Below, one piece after another: positions 1-10,186 of a stretch of 64,000 nt of DNA. Position 1 is the stretch's first letter; each line of letters starts with the position of its first letter. The notes under the pieces were generated by a model that did no database searches, was not told where the DNA came from, and was given only the letters and a program-made list of their open reading frames with translations. The position numbers were made by a program, and so were the translations under genes. Source of the DNA: Anoplolepis gracilipes (taxonomy: Eukaryota; Arthropoda; Insecta; Hymenoptera; Formicidae). The DNA lies in NCBI RefSeq assembly GCF_047496725.1, contig NC_132970.1, positions 7,275,501 through 7,339,500 of the forward strand. The letters are read 5' to 3'.

Positions 1-1230
1 AGAAAAGATTGATTTTTATTTCATTTAATTATACGAAAAGTTTTAAAGTTTATAAAAATACACACTGTCTAAAGATATTTTCGAAGATTCAATGGACTTA
101 TTGTAACTTATATCATGTGCTTAGATAATTATTGGAACATTTTCTTATAAATTAATATACGGCACTCTTCATTAATATTAAATATGGATAAATTTTATCA
201 AATAATTGTAACTTTAAATAAAAACATTCAATCGTTAATAAAAAACAGAAATTCACTAAGTTAATGGAATGTTGTAAAATCGTTTAATCGATTCGTTTGC
301 AACTAAAAACGTTGTGAAACTATTTAAAAAATCAACAGTTGCCTCGCTCACGTAATTACCGATACTTTTGTGGTGAATCTCAAATGTTTGAGCAACATTA
401 AAAGCTGTCAATAATTTATGCAAAATAATGAAGCATACACATACTAGAAAAGTTTTACATCGTTTTCGCTATTAAGGATACTTTGGTGATTTATGAAATA
501 TTTGGAAAACTACAGTACTAATGCACAATCTAAAAAATATTTAAAGATAAGGACAATTTAACAAATCATCCTACAAAAATATTCTAGATATCAAATATTG
601 CAAAATTCAACAATTTAAAATGTTATGATGCGTAAATCAAAGTTAAAAGATTTCTTAGATTTAAAATCGATTTGTAGAAGGTAAAGTGCGCTGCTTAAAT
701 CATCCCTTAAGAATCTATAAATTAAAAAAACTGTAAAACTTAAGAATCTATAAAACGCGAGATTGTTTAGATATAGAATATATATTTATTTTGAAGATTC
801 AAAGTTCGAGATTCTAAATTATATTATGTATATTAGAATCAATTAAATTTATTATTAAAGTGACATATGACGATTTTTTTATGCTAGAATTAATGCTAAA
901 AATTATTACATACATTTTTTTACAATTTTATGAGAATTAATCGCTTTTTCAACATTTTTAAAATTAATTAATTTTGTCATTAGAAGTTTACATTATACAT
1001 TGTCATTTTATTATAGTTATTTCAATTATTTTATATCATTTTTATCTTTCACGTCTTACATTTATTTTCTAATTTTTTAAATTATTATTTATGTCATATA
1101 TTTATCCAATGTTGAGTTTCTATCAAATCAAATCCATCATAAAATAGTCCAAAAGTTTTACTCGAATGTTTTTAAAAAACTAAAATATATTGTTTACATT
1201 TACAACAGATGGAAAAGAGTTATTTCTAAC
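1..1230. other. AT-rich intron or downstream sequence
   Basis: Very AT-rich sequence downstream of the 1231-1491 exon on its coding strand. It should be the next intron of that gene, because the exon ends in a splice donor, not a stop. I see no exon, RNA gene or structured repeat in it. Confidence 0.5.
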
Positions 1231-1491
1231 CTTTGCTGGTGAGACTAAAGCTACGGAGTCTGTAACTATCCTCATCTTCGCCTTCCTCCCGCGGTGGCAT
1301 CTGAGACGAGACGTCGGGTACGTCCAGAAAGGCGTTGCTCTTCCTCTGATGCGTGTGATGCATACTCTGTCCCCTTCGACTCCCTCGTCTTCTAATTCCC
1401 GGACTGACGTCATTCTCAGTAAGTCTGGGTTCACTGCTGCAGTGGGCCGACTTCATACCCCCTTCATGATGATGATGATGATGGGCGGCGG
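1231..1491 (-). CDS. internal coding exon 2 of unidentified Ser/Arg-rich protein
   Basis: A GC-rich 261-nt exon in AT-rich surroundings. On the minus strand a pyrimidine-rich acceptor (ending GATTTCAG) precedes 1491, and the donor AAAG|GTTAGA follows 1231. The exon starts with the last two bases of a codon, holds 86 codons and ends with one extra base. It encodes Ala-Ala then His6, a basic stretch with RRRGSRRG, then QRKSNAFLDVPDVSSQMPPR, an acidic EEGEDED run and SYRLRSFSLTSK. RRGS and RSFS look like basophilic kinase sites. Its incoming phase matches the exon at 3869-4124: G plus CC makes an Ala codon. I do not recognise the family with certainty. Acidic-then-Ser/Arg tails of this kind occur at the N-terminus of RGK (Rad/Gem/Rem-like) GTPases, which is my weak guess. 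No GTPase domain is in the window, so the rest must lie left of position 1. Confidence 0.6.
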
Positions 1492-1610
1492 CTGAAATCG
1501 ACACAGACAGGAGAATATTGCATATGTATACTCGATACCGGATGTAGATAAACAAGTTTTATTGCAAAAATATACAACACCTTCAGCAAATTATAATTTG
1601 CTCAGAAATA

Positions 1611-1665
1611 CTTTGATGATCGCCTGCATACGATATACAACATCGTATATAGGCAATCATCAAAG
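1611..1665. ncRNA. miRNA-precursor-like hairpin
   Basis: Two 24-nt arms (1611-1634 and 1642-1665) pair with three mismatches around a 7-nt loop. The arms begin CTTTGATGAT and end ATCATCAAAG. Size and mismatch pattern fit the top of a pri-miRNA hairpin, and it lies in an intron of the left-hand gene. A perfect 18-bp palindrome sits just beside it at 1585-1602, which instead hints at a small snap-back repeat. I match no known miRNA seed with confidence. Confidence 0.3.
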
Positions 1666-3512
1666 CATAATCAATATCCATTATGGCTTAGTTTAATTTC
1701 AATTATTAACAGTTTAAACTAATTAATCACAAATTAATTACACTAAAACTTTTTATTGCATTTATGTTGCAATATAAATTAAAAACATAATTTAGAAAGA
1801 GTGTTAAAACAAAATGTAATAATTTGTTGTATTATAGCTCTCTCTTTGACGTAGTTTAGTTTATAAATAAAACTTAAATATGCTCTAAATTTTTTTATGA
1901 TTATATTTTTAGCCTTAAAATAATTATTTGCTACTTTTATGTGTACATTTGTTGCATTTTATGTAAACGTAAAATAATAATAATGTATATATTTATATAT
2001 TTATATAATTAATATACATATATGTATATTAATTTTTAAATATATTTTGGTAAAAAAAATTATTAAATTTTTATAGAAATACGTTGTTTCGATATCATGC
2101 AAAACAATGTTGTAAAAATATGTAGATTTTATAATAGAGAATATGCGAATGTGTTTAAAAATAGCTGATAAAACTATTGAAAAAAACTCTGGTAATTAAT
2201 AGGACAGAGAACGAACGTGTTCTCTCTCGATTGCGTGCCGATCGAGCTTTTTGCAACAAACGCTCGAGAGTAAAGCAAAGGACGGAACATATTTTTCAAA
2301 GGTACTACACCTATTACGTCGCAAAGCTAGCGCGTGGCAAGCCGAGTGATTTAGTATAGTCTAAAGAGAGCCAGGAAATGGAATTAAACGACGCGAAAAG
2401 ATAGAGAAAAGCGAATTTAGATCGCGAAACACGTTCTCAAATATCTGCTTCACTTAATTAATCGTAAAGTTTATCGAATAGATAAATTCTCTTATTTTGT
2501 TAAATATTCAAAGAAGCGAAATCTCTTTTGTCTGCTGCATGTGCGATTAAAAATAACCTTTGAAGTCAGAATTGAATTCTACATTTATAACAGAAAATAT
2601 AGTTTAAACAATTAATAAGCATAATCTAAAAAACTGATAATTAATTTATTTGTAATAATAAGAAATATACCAAATATACTAAAAAAGATTAAAGTATTGT
2701 ATAAAAATATTTTATTAAAATTTTAAGCTTAATAGACAGTAACAGAGAATTTAGTTATTAATTTTTATAACGTTCATCATATTAAATAATAATTTATATT
2801 TATAATTTATAATATAAAATATGCAATTAAAAGTTGACAGTAACATTCGTTCTAATTTTGAATAATTTCTTGCGAAATATATTGATGCACATTCTATTTT
2901 TTTTTAAATAGCAGAAAAATAAAAAATGTTTAGTTAAATATTAGTTGGAAACTGTACCAAACTCTTAATAAAATATATAATTTAATAAAATATTTTTATA
3001 TTGAAAATAAATAACATCCGCTAATTTTTGAAATACTACTATTGAAATTGTAGCTGTTTACTCATTAATTAAAATCCGAAGTCTCTTGTTTATTTTACAT
3101 CTATCTACAAACAATGCTATAATAATAGGTTTAGTTATTCTTGATTTCTGTTAATATATATCTCTCTATCTCTCAACGTATATATATAGGAAAATGAACA
3201 CGCACAGTGCGAATTTAGCTAGTTTCTAAACTTGCGAATTGCGAAGACGTCGTGGCACGGTGAAACCTATTCAGACTGTCAGTGACCTACTAGCCAAATC
3301 CACGTACAAGAATAGCAATCGCAAATTTCAAGAACTCACGCGGGACTAAAGAGCGTTACCGATACAATAGCGTAAGCTTTTGAGTACACTTTGCTCTTTC
3401 GCCAGGAGAGCTTGTACGTCATCGATGACGTTCCCATGGATTTATCGGACGTCAAAGTCATGCCCGGTCATCGTGTCACGCAAACTCGTAACGTAAAATA
3501 GATTTTCACATG

Positions 3513-3533
3513 CCTCGAGATCTAATCTCGAGG
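3513..3533. repeat. short perfect palindrome
   Basis: CCTCGAGAT, a 3-nt spacer, then ATCTCGAGG. This is a 9-bp perfect inverted repeat in intron 1 of the left-hand gene. It could be a dimeric protein-binding site or chance. Confidence 0.4.
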
Positions 3534-3868
3534 ATTTAAATCTCAGATTTAACTTGATTATCGACAAAAACGGACACGTGAAACGATCATTTGACAACTC
3601 AAGCGATATGTAGCTCATTCGAAGGGAAAAATGAGCCATTGACAAACAAAATGATAAATCTCAGATTCCCTTAAAAATAAAAAAATATATATAAATCACG
3701 AACAATCTAATCGATAAATCTTTTATTTATTATATATAATTTTGAATTTTCGAAATCTTGAAGTGTTAAACTCTTCTAATTGTAAAAATTGTAAATCTTA
3801 ATTAGAAGATAAAATCCCCTACGCAACATTATTTATTTAGTTCTTATTCCTAACGTCACTATCGTTAC

Positions 3869-4124
3869 CTTGAGCAGCGGCTCGACGACGAATGCTTTTA
3901 TTTCCGCCGGAAACGCGGGCGCTCTGGGATCTTGTAGCTGGCCTTCGTCTTCTCGTGGGTGTACTGCTATCTGGTGTTCCACTACCGCTGTGTTCCCGTT
4001 CTCCTCTCTCTCTTTCTCGAGCTCCCGAAGGTGGCATAGCTTCTAACATTTGCTCCATACTCGAAAATCCCGGAGCACAAATCGAAGCCGATCTGGTCTT
4101 CCGGCGAAACGAGTCTTCCGCCAT
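3869..4124 (-). CDS. first coding exon of unidentified Ser/Arg-rich protein
   Basis: Starts at ATG 4124 in a good Kozak setting (A at -3, G at +4) and runs 85 codons plus one base to the donor AAG|GTAACG. The product begins MAEDSFRRKTRSASICAPGF, continues with a methionine-rich SSMEQMLEAM, an ARERERGEREH charged run, a TPTRRRRPATRSQS basic/Ser stretch and ends IRRRAAAQ. It has no signal peptide or membrane segment and looks disordered, with several RXXS-type phosphorylation sites. Without splicing the frame would end 10 codons later, but the clear donor and the phase match to the 1231-1491 exon favour splicing. It is the N-terminus of a regulatory protein whose catalytic or binding domain lies outside the window. 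RGK-type GTPase is one possibility; identity is unproven. Confidence 0.6.
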
Positions 4125-4520
4125 TCTTTCAAATTGACACCTCTATCACTTTTCTTTTATTTAAAGTTACCGATTATGATCCGGAAGTTTTGTCTTATAA
4201 GTATATATTGACGATTATTTTTCTTATCTCCGGATTTCTCAAAATAATTTTCTCTTTTTTCCGCGGATTATCTTCAAATTTTGCTAAAATATTGTCATAT
4301 TTCACTTAAATCACAAAGTACTATAATTGTTCGACTTATACTGGGTACTATTTTTATTATTATTCTTTTACACTTACAAAACGTGAACATTCGCAAACGT
4401 TTTTATTCACAGTTATTTCTTTGGAAGTTCTTCGCGGAAAACGTAGTGACTTTCGGAATGTCTCTCTGAATGTCGTGGAATATTCGTAATATTCGATTAT
4501 CGGCAAAAGGTGCCAAGTAT
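4125..4520 (-). promoter_or_regulatory. putative promoter and 5' UTR of the left-hand gene
   Basis: Sequence immediately upstream of the ATG at 4124. On the minus strand a TATATA-like stretch lies at about 4202-4207, some 80 nt before the ATG, where a TATA box with a short 5' UTR would fit. No acceptor close to the ATG is obvious, so transcription may start here. TATA-like words are common in such AT-rich DNA, so this is inference. Confidence 0.2.
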
Positions 4521-5286
4521 GCACTCAGAAAAAGGTATCTTCGCACAAACTGCGTGAGAATGGCAATACGTCACGTCAATGGAGCCTGTCTATGGAAGAA
4601 AGCCTCACGCTCTCCTTGATTCTACAAATAGAATATAGGAAGTTGGATATTTTCTAGCCACGTGCGCGCGAATGGAGCGGTAGAATAATTGCGGCCACGT
4701 CAAAAATTACGCTTCTTTTAAAATCAGTGAAATGACTAGCGTTTCTATTTCCTTTTTTATGTTTATTCCTCTGCTCGTAGCTTTGCCGTCGTTACTCTGC
4801 CGTCGGTACTTCCCACAGGAAGTAAGCTCGCGTGCTAATTAGACCAACCCCGTCGATTAGTGTCTCGATTACTCCGCATGTTGTGATTATGACTTTAAAG
4901 GGAAATATAAATACAGTAATATCGTACAGTTTTGAATCAGATTTGAATATTATTTTACTTAAAAAAGAATTTAAGATAAAAAATAATTTCAAAGTAATGA
5001 CTTCTTTCAATCTCTTTATATAAAACAATAATTTAGAAAAAACAATTTTATATCATATAACATTTAAATAAATTATTTTAAATTAATCTTACGTTACGTT
5101 ACGTATATGTTACACGTACATGTTAATTATAATAAGATAATAAATAATTTTCTACATTATTTATTATATAACTTGATATAAATAAATTATAAATAATATT
5201 AATTATAAATTATATTATGAAAAATTATAGCCTACAATTAAAAAAATTTTTTAAATTATTAAATTAAAAATTAAGAAAATTACTGT
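4521..5286. other. intergenic spacer
   Basis: Mixed to AT-rich sequence upstream of the left-hand gene. A short TTACG tandem (three copies) lies near 5090-5106. I see no gene. Confidence 0.4.
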
Positions 5287-5860
5287 CCGACAAAATTTGA
5301 CAAAATTTTTTTGTAACACGAGTGTGAATAGTCATTGCCGACGTATTTTTGCCTGCTGAACACGAATCCATTTTCAAATTTTGGCTAACACGTCATATTT
5401 TTATGAAAAATGGCGTCAAAGGCCAAAAACAAACGTCACTGTTTTTGGCCTCTTTGACGCCATTTTACATAAAAAACGAGAAAAAATACAATGGAAATGA
5501 TCACTCTTTACACTCGTATTAAAAAAGTCAAATTTTGTCACAATGTCACACATAGAAAAAAAGAACTATTTTCATAGTATTGTATCTTGCAAACAAAAAA
5601 TCATATCAAATCAAATCAAAGTGAATTTTATTAAAAGTTAATACTTTTGCATGGAAATAATGAAAGAAAATAAAAAAATTTGGTGTCAGTGCTATAATGC
5701 CATGAAAACCCTCAAAATCGTTACTTTCTAGGTTCTTTGATGACATGTTTCTTAAAATTGTGACATGATAGCCAAATTTTGAAACCAAATTTGTGTTTAG
5801 CAGGCAAAAATATGTCTGAAATGATTATTCACACTCGTGTTACAAAAATAATGTCAAACA
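5287..5860. mobile_element. MITE with terminal inverted repeats of about 100 bp
   Basis: The left arm (about 5287-5390) and right arm (about 5758-5860) are imperfect inverted copies sharing GTAACACGAGTGTGAATA, TATTTTTGCCTGCT and AATTTTGGCTA. A third, more diverged inverted copy of the outer part lies at about 5475-5543. Between the left arm and that copy, 5408-5464 is a strong hairpin with arms ATGGCGTCAAAG and CTTTGACGCCAT. There is no transposase frame. This fits a non-autonomous DNA transposon, possibly nested or built from two related units. I cannot assign a superfamily or define a target-site duplication. Confidence 0.65.
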
Positions 5861-8360
5861 ATGTTATTCATCATTTTATCTTATATTTCTCATCTTATTT
5901 CTCAATTTAAAATCTAAATTTATGTGTATATTATAAGTTTTAAAATTAGTTTAAATAATTGTTTGGCTTACAGTTAGTCAAACTTGATTGGAAGATTTAA
6001 GCGATTGGAAATCACTTCTGATTAAATAAGATAAAGATCGATGACAGTGTCAAATATGTAGTTGGCAGCATCCGAAGTTTCACGGAACACGATGCAATCG
6101 AAAGACAGCTGTATAGGCTGTCGAAACTGTCGAAGTTAGTGAACAGTGAACGGGATACATCGGAAAGATATTGGTGAGCGAAGACGTTCCGACAACTATA
6201 ATCGAGTATCGGCAAAAGTAAGCTCAGTCTGTACCAACACAATTTCACGACAACACCTTATTAATGCGCGCTCTCTCTTTTGATGAAGTTTATATCTGTT
6301 ATATAATTTACTTTAAAGCTGAGTGCTAAGGAAATTAAATGTGGCTTGTTGTTGAAAGTAATTATCTTTTTATTCCAATAATATTTTATGCATACGCATT
6401 ATAGTTTTATAAAATAATGCAATAGTTAATTATTTGATTATGTATAATAAATATTTTTAACATTTTTAATAACACAATTAAATTCAATGTTTCTCTATCT
6501 CCTAATTCAAGAAATAATAGTATACATACTTTTTTCCTTTAGAGAGTTTAAAATTATTAATATATCTAAATAGAAAGAGAGATATTTCATATCCATTTGT
6601 AGAAATAAAGAACAAATAAAGAAGCAAATTAACGAATAATTATTTTATCCTAGTTTATGCTTTTTATCATTTTTATTATTTTTGCAAATTAAATAGAAAA
6701 TAAAATATTTCTATATATATTACAAGATTTTTTTTATGTCTACTATTATCACAATGCAGATACAGAGAATTTTCATTTACAAAATAATATTGAAAATCTC
6801 TTCAATAAATATAATGTTAAAACGAGCTTTATTTAAAATAGTGCCCTTTCTTCTGCGAGATAATGTATGCACGCAAGAACGCGTTTATTATAAGCAAGAT
6901 TAAGTAGAGAAACTCAAGCTTTATCTCTTCTTACTGACAGAAGAGTGAGGAAAGGCCTTATAAACTTCTCCTCGATATTGTGCGTTAAATCGATAGCTAT
7001 AAGTGCTTTATGTACTCACGCAACATAATTCTACATTATGACACCAAAGTTATAAACTATTATAAAAAAAGATATTGTTATCCACCATCATTATGAAAGT
7101 TTGGTATTATCGTTACTCATGATTTATCGTTACTTTAACTGTTGTATCGCTATCATAATAAATGATACTTGGATTTTTATACTACAGACACATTAAAAAG
7201 ATAACACAATAATACATCAAGCTATTTTAGTTATTTTAATTATTTTAATTTGTTTACCTCTATAATATAAAAATTACTCAAATTTAATAATGCTTCTCTG
7301 TTTTTTTACATATAATAATAACTCTATTATTATATATTATTTAATTACTATTATTTTTGTACATGTGATTGTAAAATATTAATTGAATCCCTGCAATGCT
7401 GTTGCTGTTAACAACCTCTCTTTTTTTTAATACGAAAATCAAAATAAATACTACCATGTTTGTATGTCTCAAAATATGTTGGATTATAATTAGTAACCTG
7501 TTTTTTATTAACACTTCCAAGATTCTAAGTTAAATCGTTTATCTTTATAAAGCACTTTTGTCTATTTTTTCAAAATTTGAGATTCTCATTTCTGGACAAC
7601 AAATGAATTATTTATTTTAAAGCTTTAAAATAAAAACAATTTTAACATATCATAAATTTAAATTAAATATAAATACGAATATGTAACAAGTCTAAATAAT
7701 ATTTATGAAGCTATAGTTAATATATTTCCATTTAAGATAACAATAGCATTATTTCTTCGAAATATCCTAAGTATCTAAAATACATTTTATTATCCTGAGA
7801 AGAGAGAGAACGATATAAGTAGAATTATTTGCCCGTTAAAGTACAAATGGTACTTTTTTATCTAATTATTCAATGTTACTTAACTCACCACTGAAGGGTT
7901 AAGGGCAAAATAGCGAGACATTGTGTATCCTTCGAGAATTTCAAAGTAGAAGCATCGGTTTTTCTCCACGGGCGATAATCACTCCACTCTCTTCGTTGAC
8001 TTATTTTTCCCCACGATTAATTATAGATCGTTTCGCATAAATCTTCTAGAGGAGAAGCATAAACATCAATCTGTCCCCCCCATATGTTCGCCTGCATATC
8101 TCACTCCCCGGGGAGCTTAATCGCGGCCGTAATTATCCCCCTTTTTCGATACCCGACAACCTTTGCCCTTTAATCATGTGTGATTATATCGCAAAAATGA
8201 TTCGCGCGTTTCCTCTCGAGACATTGCTCCGAGATATCGCGAGGTCTTCTCTCACGTCTTCCTCTTCCCTCTTTTCGCGTTAATTAAGAATTTTCCCGGA
8301 TTAACTTGTCGCATACAGCGATCGATCTTTACCACTTTAGGCCGTTGACGATCGTAGGAT
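5861..8360. other. intergenic spacer, mostly AT-rich
   Basis: AT-rich sequence. The exception is a GC-richer patch at about 6020-6250 (see findings) with an open plus-strand frame ending in a good GTGAGC donor at 6173/6174. From about 7900 the composition rises into the GC-rich segment that follows. I see no secure gene. Confidence 0.4.
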
Positions 8361-8660
8361 CTCCTCTCGTCATCTTTTCTCCTCGTCTCTCTCCGCAGTC
8401 GCACGATGAATCACATGTCTTGACCGCTCGCACGTGAGCGCAACTAGACCGACACGATGCACGTCCGAGGATGCGCGGTGCACTGAAGGCAGCCCGGCGT
8501 CGCGACTACCACCAGGGTTGAGAGGCGTTGGCGTTCGCCCTCTTGCACGCCCTCGTCACCGACCATGACGAAGACCACGAAGATGACGACGAAGTTGGCG
8601 CGTGTCCAGCCTCATGAGCTTTTCGGAAAACGCTTCACGGGGGAAACTACCGGAAATCGT
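8361..8660 (+). promoter_or_regulatory. GC- and CpG-rich segment with a possible first coding exon
   Basis: A CpG-rich patch standing out from AT-rich flanks, as insect promoters and first exons often do. On the plus strand an ATG at 8565 in a GACCATGA setting opens MTKTTKMTTKLARVQPHELF and stays open past a GTAAGA donor at 8658/8659 (94 nt to the donor). The minus strand also has open frames here and no in-frame stop decides between them. I recognise no domain. It could equally be an enhancer or an untranslated exon. Confidence 0.2.
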
Positions 8661-10129
8661 AAGATTTGCATCCAGCAAAGAACTGTATTGACAATATTTT
8701 TTTTAGTGCAATAAATTATTTAAGTCTAACTAGAGAGAGATACTATTATTGCGCGTGAAAAACAGACGAAAAGAATAGTATTCTTTATAGAGAAAGGGAA
8801 AATATCAATAAAAAAGTTTAGTTCGTTTCAACTCTTCATGAATGACATCTGTTTTAATGGATTGCATGAAAATTTCATCTTCCGTTAAATCGGTAACACT
8901 AAATTTGCATGATTTTCAACTTCTTAGTAAGAAAAGTTAATATACTCTATTTTATGATAAAAACTTTTTTGATTTTAGCATGAAAAATAATCTAACACAA
9001 TGTCTGTTAGTTATTCAATCAAAAGTAAAATTGGTATAAAAATATTCAGGATAAGATTTTTTTCGAGTTTAATAATTTTAAATGAACGAAATAAATTTCC
9101 GAAGGGAATACAAGTTAAAAAACATCATCGTGTAGTATCCTAGTAAACATTGTTGCAGTAATATTACGTGGAAGTAACAAATAATATAACCCAAGTTACC
9201 TATATGATATAAAATTGTAATATATCATACATATTATTTTGCAACATTACGGAGTAATGTAACAGAATATTATTGTAATATAATATTCTTATGTATGTGT
9301 CTTTCATTTGCCGCTACATGGTAAAACGAGATGTAAGTAACTCGTATTCAAGTTCTTATGAAATAGGTATAAAGCTTACAAAAGACGGATGCTAACAAGA
9401 TCTAATATATCTTTTCTTCTCAGTTAAATTTCTGATACAATCTCAACAAAGGATTCAGAATATTAAGATTATTTGAAATTAAACAGATAAATAGGAAATA
9501 GTCCATTTACTGTTTATTTAAAGCAAAAAATCGAAATTTCTATATAAATAAAATCTAGAATTTTATAAATTAAATTTTATGAATTTACATATAATTTATT
9601 TCATTTATTTAATTATCAATTCTGACTAATTATATATGGATTACGAATTTTATATGGATTATAACTATGCTATATAACAACTCTATAACATATGTTACAT
9701 TATATATCATATATCAGAAAATTACAAGAAACTGATATCTTACCAGTAACATTTTTGTAATATCTGTAACATTTTTCAGTTACATTACAGTTATATATAG
9801 TAATTATATAATAGTATTTACTGAGATAATCTATTAAATGGACTGCTACATATTCATATGTAATATTCATATTGTAGCCCGAACTGAATAACGTTATCAA
9901 ATGAATAATTAATTACGAATTTTAATCAAAACATAAGTACATAAATTGTGAAAAATATCAAAATTTATCTTATCTTGTATTACTTCATATGTTATCAAAT
10001 TTTCGTTTTATGGTTTTAATATTCGATTAATATTCTGTCAAAAAATCTTATCGCTTAACGTCTTTTATGCGTTCAATATATTTTGTATATATAATAATTT
10101 TAAATACTCTTAAATTTTAGAAGAATGCT

Positions 10130-10134
<5 letters not shown>

Positions 10135-10182
<48 letters not shown>
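10135..10182. repeat. (TA)24 microsatellite
   Basis: An uninterrupted TA dinucleotide run of 48 bases. Confidence 0.95.

Positions 10183-10186
<4 letters not shown>

Larger units (their letters stand above)
1492..3868 (-). other. intron 1 of the left-hand gene
   Basis: Intron of about 2.4 kb between the two N-terminal exons. It is AT-rich with two more mixed patches (about 2200-2400 and 3230-3640). It holds a perfect 18-bp palindrome (1585-1602), a 24-bp-stem hairpin (1611-1665) and a 9+3+9 palindrome (3513-3533). I see no further exon; the 60-codon open frame at 2177-2359 on the plus strand lacks supporting signals. Confidence 0.5.
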
